From CANGTU01 sp046336655 (GTDB lineage Bacteria > Bacteroidota > Bacteroidia > Flavobacteriales_D > Sanyastnellaceae): a stretch of DNA of 38,880 bases. Where the stretch lies: contig JBKDGH010000116.1 in assembly GCA_046336655.1 (NCBI GenBank), positions 1-38,880 of the forward strand, read 5' to 3'. Positions 34,262 to 38,880 of the stretch are shown in pieces. The first letter of the stretch is position 1. Each line of letters starts with the position of its first letter. The notes below the pieces were generated by a model that was not told where the DNA came from, searched no databases, and worked only from the letters and a program-made list of their open reading frames with translations. The position numbers and the translations under genes are program-made.

Positions 34262-34570
34262 ATGCATTCAGTAATTCTTCAGGCACAGCAGCAGGGTGGA
34301 GGCGCAGGACTTCTCATTATGATGGTAGGCATGTTCGCCATCATGTATTTCTTCATGATTCGACCGCAGATGAAGCGGATGAAGGAAGCCAAGAAATTCC
34401 AGGACAGCATTCAGGTTGGCGATAAAATCGTAACCACCGGCGGTATCCACGGCAAAGTGACCGAAGTAGGCGAGACCGACGTAGTCATTTCACTCGACCA
34501 GGGTCGCATGCGTGTGGAGAAGGCAGCGCTGAGCGCGGACCGCAAGGTGACTGAGGGGCAGCAGAAGTAG
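34262..34570 (+). CDS. yajC: Preprotein translocase subunit YajC
   Basis: This is a 102-residue inner-membrane protein. One membrane span (about residues 13-32) is followed by R-P-Q-M-K-R-M-K-E and the cytoplasmic SH3-like domain with V-G-D-K-I-V-T-T-G-G-I-H-G-K-V. It belongs to the holotranslocon (YajC-SecDF) that aids Sec export. DUF1573-yajC neighbourhood is common in Bacteroidota; coaE often follows in the order, and here it lies just upstream. The stop codon is immediately followed by a heptamer tandem array. Confidence 0.95.
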   Translation: MHSVILQAQQQGGGAGLLIMMVGMFAIMYFFMIRPQMKRMKEAKKFQDSIQVGDKIVTTGGIHGKVTEVGETDVVISLDQGRMRVEKAALSADRKVTEGQQK

Positions 34571-34667
34571 GACTCGGGGCTCGGGACTCGGGAGGCGGGA
34601 CTCGGGACTCGGGAGGCGGGACTCGGGACTCGGGAGGCGGGACTCGGGAATGGAGAATGGAGACTAG
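34570..34667 (+). repeat. Heptamer tandem array (GGACTCG/GGAGGCG), start of repeat copy B
   Basis: Fourteen consecutive 7-nt units without slippage: GGACTCG, GGGCTCG, then GGACTCG and GGAGGCG in a 21-nt super-period to 34646, then GGAATGG, AGAATGG and AGACTAG. The first base overlaps the final base of the yajC stop codon. Confidence 0.9.
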
Positions 34668-34872
34668 ATAACCTTGCCCGGTCAGCCTTCTTTTGGCGGT
34701 GAGGTGTCATTAGCCCATTATCCTATCACCCCATTACCCCATTATCCTATTACCCCATCACCCTATTTTTCTGCCACATTTCCGTTGCCACGTTGGGAAT
34801 GTGGCAGTGAAAATGTGGCATTTTTTGTCACACATTCCTTCGCACGTTTGAAATGTGACCGCGAACTTGTGA
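34668..34872 (+). repeat. Composite intergenic repeat, copy B (long form)
   Basis: A 40-nt core starting ATAACCTTGCCC (34668-34707), seven octamers (CATTAGCC to CATCACCC, 34708-34763), a T-rich junction and a 68-nt block (34773-34840) identical to copy C. A more diverged tail with AATGTGAC and TTGTGACC follows. The long open frame through it is made of the repeat itself and is not called a gene. Confidence 0.88.
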
Positions 34873-34888
34873 CCACTGAGAGCGAATG

Positions 34889-34919
34889 AAAAAAGGCCCG
34901 GAACGTCCGGGCCTTTTTT
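34889..34919. terminator. Strong bidirectional terminator
   Basis: A 14-nt arm AAAAAAGGCCCGGA pairs with TCCGGGCCTTTTTT around a 3-nt loop. It lies between repeat copy B and the decayed cargo gene. Confidence 0.92.
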
Positions 34920-34939
34920 GTGGTTGCGGGATTGGCGGG

Positions 34940-35133
34940 TTATTGCTTCACCATTTTTTTAGATGAGATGATCTTGCCATCCACGACGATGCTGTAAGTG
35001 TAGGTGCCTGATGAAAGGTCGTCGGCAAAGACATTTTGGTGGAAGTCTCGCCGAAGAAAGTACTTTCTATTTGAAATTGTGCGTATGCCTGACGGCTAAG
35101 AAAGCAAATCAGGAAGAATAGGATTCGGTTCAT
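34940..35133 (-). pseudogene. Decayed T9SS type A cargo gene (internal deletion and frameshift)
   Basis: From the ATG at 35133 a good signal peptide is read (M-N-R-I-L-F-F-L-I-C-F-L-S to A-Y-A-Q). About 20 codons later the frame loses sense. In the next frame the sequence reads Q-N-V-F-A-D-D-L-S-S-G-T-Y-T-Y-S-I-V-V-D-G and ends I-I-S-S-K-K-M-V-K-Q, a normal end of a T9SS type A sorting domain (stop at 34940-34942). So both ends of a secreted protein remain, the cargo domain is gone and the frames no longer match. The ending resembles those of phage-tail-fibre-like T9SS proteins. Confidence 0.7.
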
Positions 35134-35197
35134 AAAATTGGGTTTTGCAATCAAAACCCTCTCGTGCTATTGCGCTAAACTCATCGAAGATTGAGTC

Positions 35198-36196
35198 TTA
35201 TTCAATCACCAGTCTGTTTCGAAAAATCGCCTTCGAAGTGGAGACTTCACCAATGTAAATTCCAGGAGCTATACCTGTAAGGTCAATATGCTGACCTTCC
35301 TTGACTTCTATCTGGTTCAATAACATTTCACCGGACATAGAATACAGCCGGAACTGGCAGTCGTTGGCAGAGTCACTTCTGATTTCTATCCAATTTGAAG
35401 CGGGATTCGGAAAAAGCGTGACGCCATCGCTCCCAGATGCCTTAGCGATCCCCAAGGTGCATTCAGAGCTCTTGACCACCGACACGTTGTCCAGAAGAAC
35501 ATACGCCTCATTCCAAAGCCATGCAGCGCTGAATGGTACAATGCAATCGAGCTCAGCATTGTCAGATTGACTTCCCAGATAAATGTACTGTTCACCACCA
35601 AGAGCAGTATAAAGGTCACTGAAATACGTCCAGCTAACCCCGTCAATGGAAGCGATATCAAAGTGGATTGCATTGGGTAAGTTCATGTTGCCCGAATCAT
35701 CCTGATAGATAAGCGAGTTCGTGAAGGCTACGTGGTAGTCGCAACTTTGAAGACCAGAGGAATCAGACATGGCCAGCCAAAAGCTGACACAATACGTTTC
35801 TCCGCCCTCCAATGGTTGGCTGAGAAAGCCCTGAACGTAATCTCTGGTTTCTCCGGTGCTTTGAGCTGTTACCATACCCACATACGCTCCACCATCCTGC
35901 GCCAATTGGTAGCCCAGCCCTTCAGACATGGGGGCATGAAGGATTGCTCCGGAAATGGGCGTGCTCGGATCAAACTCCGCACTGAGTGGTGTGAAGTAGT
36001 CCGCATTGGCGCCATTTGGGTTCCACCAGTTGGCAGTAATCAGGTAGGGCGTTCCAAACGTCATGTGGGCGGTATCCTCAAAGCTTGGATTGAGTACCAG
36101 ATTTATTTGGGCATCCATCGTCGAGCAAGAAAGCAAGGCGAAAAGACAAATGATAGCATTGCGCAATAGAAAGGAAGGTTTTTGGAACATGGACAT
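35198..36196 (-). CDS. T9SS type A secreted protein
   Basis: This is a 332-residue protein with a signal peptide (to about residue 29, STMDAQ). Residues about 32-245 look like a carbohydrate-binding or discoidin-type beta-sandwich (NLVLNPSFED, GGETYCVSFWLAMSD, V-L-L-D-N-V-S-V-V). The C-terminal 75 residues are a type A sorting domain with L-F-P-N-P-A-S-N-W, L-Y-S-M-S-G-E, A-P-G-I-Y-I-G-E-V and end N-R-L-V-I-E. It is surface-exported, substrate unknown. ATG codons at 36196 and 36190 are both possible. It neighbours the decayed cargo gene, so both may derive from a gene family. Confidence 0.87.
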   Translation of the reverse strand: MSMFQKPSFLLRNAIICLFALLSCSTMDAQINLVLNPSFEDTAHMTFGTPYLITANWWNPNGANADYFTPLSAEFDPSTPISGAILHAPMSEGLGYQLAQDGGAYVGMVTAQSTGETRDYVQGFLSQPLEGGETYCVSFWLAMSDSSGLQSCDYHVAFTNSLIYQDDSGNMNLPNAIHFDIASIDGVSWTYFSDLYTALGGEQYIYLGSQSDNAELDCIVPFSAAWLWNEAYVLLDNVSVVKSSECTLGIAKASGSDGVTLFPNPASNWIEIRSDSANDCQFRLYSMSGEMLLNQIEVKEGQHIDLTGIAPGIYIGEVSTSKAIFRNRLVIE

Positions 36197-36631
36197 TTTT
36201 CCTGCTTTCTTTTTATTCGTTGAACCGGCTATGGGAACAGAATATGTACAAACCCAACCGGTATCACCCTAATTACTCCCGATAACCAAGGTAATGGATA
36301 TTCCTGAATAGAAGCGGCCAGGCCGCCGGTGGATGACTGTGGGAGTGATAGGGGTCTATTGTTTTCCTGATCTGCTCGGGTAGTTCAACCGGAGTCCGGT
36401 GGTTTGTCTGCTTTGAGCTTGATGATAACTCATTGACTATCCGAATGATAAGGGGGGGGTAATCAATAAAAACGTGAATAGTAAGAGCATGATTTTCAGT
36501 ATATAGTATAGACAAGTGTAGGGAAATACTTTCTTTTTCCTCTTTGAAACCGGAGATTTAACATTTGCAATTCCGGGGATTTATTCTGATTTTCGGAAAA
36601 GGTTGGGCAAACTCTTCGTCAAGGTTATAAG
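36197..36631. other. Intergenic stretch with no gene recognised
   Basis: 435 nt between the T9SS gene and repeat copy C. It contains a G8 run near 36452 and no convincing promoter, terminator or gene. An 80-codon minus-strand frame (36273-36515) has no family features. Confidence 0.5.
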
Positions 36632-36860
36632 ATTCTAGATGCTAGATACTAGATAACCTTGCCTGGTCATCCGTCTTTTGGCGGAAGGGTGTCATTACCC
36701 CATTATCCTATCACCCCATTACCCTATTATTCTATCACCCCATCACCCCATTATTCCGCCACATTTCCGTTGCCACGTTGGGAATGTGGCAGTGAAAATG
36801 TGGCATTTTTTGTCACACATTCCTTGGCACGTTTAATATGTGACAGCGAAGTTGTGGCGA
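36632..36860 (+). repeat. Composite intergenic repeat, copy C (long form)
   Basis: Heptamers ATTCTAG, ATGCTAG, ATACTAG (36632-36652), a 40-nt core starting ATAACCTTGCCT (36653-36692), eight octamers (CATTACCC to CATTATTC, 36693-36756), then the 68-nt block identical to copy B (36758-36825) and a diverged tail ending near the stop codon of the response regulator. Confidence 0.88.
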
Positions 36861-36865
36861 AATTT

Positions 36866-37501
36866 TTACACTAATCCTTCGCGCACACTTTTTGACACCG
36901 CTTCGGCGACGGTTTGGACGTGCAGTTTTTCGTAGATGTTTTTGACGTGGGTGCGCACGGTCTCGTAGCCGATGAAGAGTTTTTCCGCAGTCATTTTATA
37001 CGATAATCCGCTCACGAGCGCGGCGAGCACTTCTTTTTCACGCGCGGTGAGGTGGTAGTCCGGAGCCGGGGATTTTTGCTGGGCATTAAAATAACTCATC
37101 ACTTTGCGGGCGATGCTGGGTGACATCGGGGCGCCCCCTTCACTCACCTCTGCCAGAGCTTCCAGCAATCGTTCGGGTGGCGTACTCTTCAGCAAATACC
37201 CGATAGCCCCGTTGCGCAGCGCGGTGAACACCCGCTCTTCATCATCAAAAACGGTGAGCATAATAACTGGCAAGTCCGGGCGATGAGCGCGCACCATTGC
37301 CACGGCATCAAGTCCGTTGATCCCCGGCATATCAATATCCATCAACACGATATCCGGCTTGAGTACCTGAATGAGCGGAACAATTTCATCCGCCGATTCA
37401 AAGGCTCCGAGAAAACGAAAGCGGTTATCCGAATGAATCAAGAGTTCAAGTGACTCCCGAATGAGTTTGCTGTCATCACACACCAGAATTCCTGCGGCCA
37501 T
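36866..37501 (-). CDS. LuxR/NarL-type response regulator
   Basis: This is a 211-residue regulator. The receiver domain has acidic pocket C-D-D (residues 8-10), phospho-acceptor Asp55 in V-L-M-D-I-D-M-P-G, Thr in M-L-T-V-F and Lys in Y-L-L-K-S. The C-terminal helix-turn-helix is L-T-A-R-E-K-E-V-L-A-A-L with T-V-R-T-H-V-K-N-I. It lies just downstream of the sensor kinase on the same strand, 51 nt apart. The ATG follows CAAATTTG plus TACC, a -7-like box. The 3' end abuts repeat copy C. Confidence 0.94.
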   Translation of the reverse strand: MAAGILVCDDSKLIRESLELLIHSDNRFRFLGAFESADEIVPLIQVLKPDIVLMDIDMPGINGLDAVAMVRAHRPDLPVIMLTVFDDEERVFTALRNGAIGYLLKSTPPERLLEALAEVSEGGAPMSPSIARKVMSYFNAQQKSPAPDYHLTAREKEVLAALVSGLSYKMTAEKLFIGYETVRTHVKNIYEKLHVQTVAEAVSKSVREGLV

Positions 37502-37552
37502 GGTACAAATTTGAAGTGTTCTGTAGATGGGTGACTCCCCGTTTCGGGTGAT

Positions 37553-38880
37553 TTACCGTTTCAGATGAAAGGTAATCCGCGTGCCTTCCGCGGAGCTTTC
37601 AATGTTCAGACTTCCTCCGATTTCCTCCGCTCGGAGGCGCATGCTTTTCAAACCCATTCCATTGTATTTCTGCGCGGGGTCGAAGCCTTTGCCATTGTCG
37701 TGGATGCTCATGGCAAACGGACGTCCGGACTGAGTAGTGGCTGTGAGCGTGATGGTTTGCGCCCCGGCATATTTCACCGCATTATAAATGGCTTCTTTGG
37801 CAATGAGGTAAATGTTTTTTCTTTCCGTCATACTGAAGGTATAGCTGGCAGGGTTGCCGGTGATCTCGGACAAAAAGCTGATTTCATGGGCTGCACAGAT
37901 ATCAGAGCCATAGTCGCGGATTTTGGTGATTAATTCATTGCCGTCTTCATCCGTGGTATTGACAGCCCACACGATGTCGTGCATGGTGTCAATCGTTTGG
38001 CGGGAAGTTTCTCCAATGCGGGAAATGGCTTTTGCAGCCTGGTTCACCTGACCCTGCCCAAGATTTCGTTCAGCGGCTGTTCCCAGATAACTGATGCTTC
38101 CCAGTGCACTGCCGATATCGTCGTGCAAGTCGCGCGCTATTTTATTTCGCATGAGTTCAAAGGCCTTAAGCTGCCGCACACGGTATTGATAAAAAAGCAA
38201 CAACGAGCCCGCCAGTCCGAGGAGAAGCAGCGCGTAAAACCACCAGGTCTGGTAGAATCGCGGACGGATTTCAAAAGAGAACGCTGCGATTTCAGGGCTC
38301 CATTGATTGTCGCCTGAGCGCGTCTTGACATTCAGCTGATAGTTTCCTGGCGCCAGTCCTGCAACCCGGATGAGGGGATTGTTTCCATTATCCACCCAGT
38401 CCGCAGAAACGCCGTTGAGCTGGTAGTAAAAATTCACGTGTTGCGGATTGGTGTACAGTAGCGATGTGCATCGAAAAACCAGCGCGTTCTGGTCGGGTGA
38501 AAGTGTGGCCACACCCTCGGATAGCAGGCTGTCGGCGCGCACCCCATTAACCTCCATGCTGATGAATCGGCATGCTGGTGCGAGGCCTGCAGCCCGTATT
38601 TGTTCGGGATTGAACCGGATGAGAAATCCATTTCCTCCGCAATAGAGTTCGCCGTTGGAATCCTTGAAAAAATCGCCCTGAAGTCCTTCGGTGGGAATGC
38701 CTGATTCCTTGCCAAACAATTGGAATTGCTGGTGTTCCGGTTGATAGCGTGCAATACCTGTGGAGGAGATAATCCAGAGTTGTCCACTGCGGTCTGACTC
38801 AATTCCAAACGGACTTGTCAGGGGTACAGGCAGCTCCTTAAAAGTCATCTCACCGTTTTGATTACGGAGCTGCTGTATAC
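37553..38880 (-). CDS. Sensor histidine kinase with propeller sensor, N-terminus cut by the window edge
   Basis: At least 442 residues are visible and the frame remains open to the window end, so the gene begins outside. The visible part starts in regulator-propeller repeats (G-Q-L-W-I-I-S-S-T-G-I-A-R-Y), then a Y_Y_Y-type domain (about 120 residues) and one membrane span (WWFYALLLLGLAGSLLLFY). The HisKA_3 dimerisation helix has R-D-L-H-D-D-I-G-S-A-L-G (phospho-His), and HATPase boxes N (E-A-I-Y-N-A-V-K-Y), G1 (D-N-G-K-G-F) and G2 (G-M-G-L) follow. The propeller reads extracellular glycan-type signals in relatives. The LuxR-type regulator downstream is the likely partner. Confidence 0.93.
   Translation of the reverse strand, partial: IQQLRNQNGEMTFKELPVPLTSPFGIESDRSGQLWIISSTGIARYQPEHQQFQLFGKESGIPTEGLQGDFFKDSNGELYCGGNGFLIRFNPEQIRAAGLAPACRFISMEVNGVRADSLLSEGVATLSPDQNALVFRCTSLLYTNPQHVNFYYQLNGVSADWVDNGNNPLIRVAGLAPGNYQLNVKTRSGDNQWSPEIAAFSFEIRPRFYQTWWFYALLLLGLAGSLLLFYQYRVRQLKAFELMRNKIARDLHDDIGSALGSISYLGTAAERNLGQGQVNQAAKAISRIGETSRQTIDTMHDIVWAVNTTDEDGNELITKIRDYGSDICAAHEISFLSEITGNPASYTFSMTERKNIYLIAKEAIYNAVKYAGAQTITLTATTQSGRPFAMSIHDNGKGFDPAQKYNGMGLKSMRLRAEEIGGSLNIESSAEGTRITFHLKR

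Noticed and set aside
34411..34710. Minus-strand 99-codon frame with repeated P-A-S-R-V-P-S
   Set aside because: It is a translation of the heptamer array, a simple-sequence artefact, and it overlaps yajC.
34674..34889. A 71-codon plus-strand frame, with a similar 71-codon frame at 36659-36874
   Set aside because: Both are produced by the composite repeat: proline-rich words from the octamers and the shared 68-nt block. They start at TTG, differences between copies are both silent and amino-acid changing, and no promoter or family match is present.
36448..36460. G8 run as a phase-variable tract
   Set aside because: It lies in gene-free DNA with no promoter or reading frame that a length change would switch.
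36273..36515. 80-codon minus-strand frame between the T9SS gene and repeat copy C
   Set aside because: No signal peptide, domain, promoter or neighbour support; composition looks random.

Overview
The window comes from a Bacteroidota chromosome, most likely a member of the Flavobacteriales or a close relative with moderate GC. The evidence is threefold. Several proteins carry type IX secretion (T9SS) or gliding-type C-terminal sorting domains. Many starts are preceded by the Bacteroidota promoter element TAnnTTTG rather than a Shine-Dalgarno sequence. The family mix is typical of the phylum: DUF1573 and DUF2797 proteins, a TlpA-like protein with an N-terminal beta domain, a 4-fold beta flower protein, a hybrid propeller sensor kinase and a lipoprotein M49 peptidase. 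I saw no tRNA, rRNA, CRISPR, phage or IS transposase gene.

Layout. 1-5 kb: the tail of a T9SS type B cargo, a lipoprotein, release factor 3 (prfC) and a TonB-dependent receptor. 5-9 kb, minus strand: mazG, a periplasmic thioredoxin, ligA and an exported barrel-like protein. 9.2-13.6 kb: a DEAD-box helicase converging on a three-gene operon (lipoprotein HlyD adaptor, LolC/E-type permease, ATPase). 13.7-20.3 kb: M49 peptidase, apaG, an RRM protein with a structured leader, DUF2797, a single-cysteine thioredoxin-fold protein, a T9SS cargo and a Rossmann reductase. 20.4-27.7 kb: TlpA-like protein, a small helical protein, a prolyl oligopeptidase, an MFS transporter and a LysM protein with a degenerate lytic transglycosylase domain. 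28-34.6 kb: DoxX-like protein, YugP-type peptidase, a possible eRF1-fold protein, a TPR-CsgG lipoprotein, 4-fold beta flower protein, coaE, rpe, pRiA4b-type protein, DUF1573 and yajC. 34.6-38.9 kb: repeat elements, a decayed and an intact T9SS cargo, and a two-component system (response regulator plus 5'-truncated sensor kinase).

Two features are not explained by ordinary gene content. First, an intergenic element occurs three times (22.5, 34.6 and 36.6 kb). It has a fixed order: a 7-nt tandem array, a 39-40 nt core beginning A(T/A)AACCTTGCC, then an 8-nt tandem array of CATTACCC type. In two copies this is followed by a 68-nt block that is identical between them and rich in inverted AATGTGGC motifs. 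Second, at least a dozen genes have the -7 promoter box ending only 4-7 nt before the start codon, which predicts leaderless mRNAs. The LysM/transglycosylase-like protein, in which the catalytic glutamate position is occupied by leucine, is the most interesting single protein.

All calls come from reading the sequence and remembering protein families; no database search was run.
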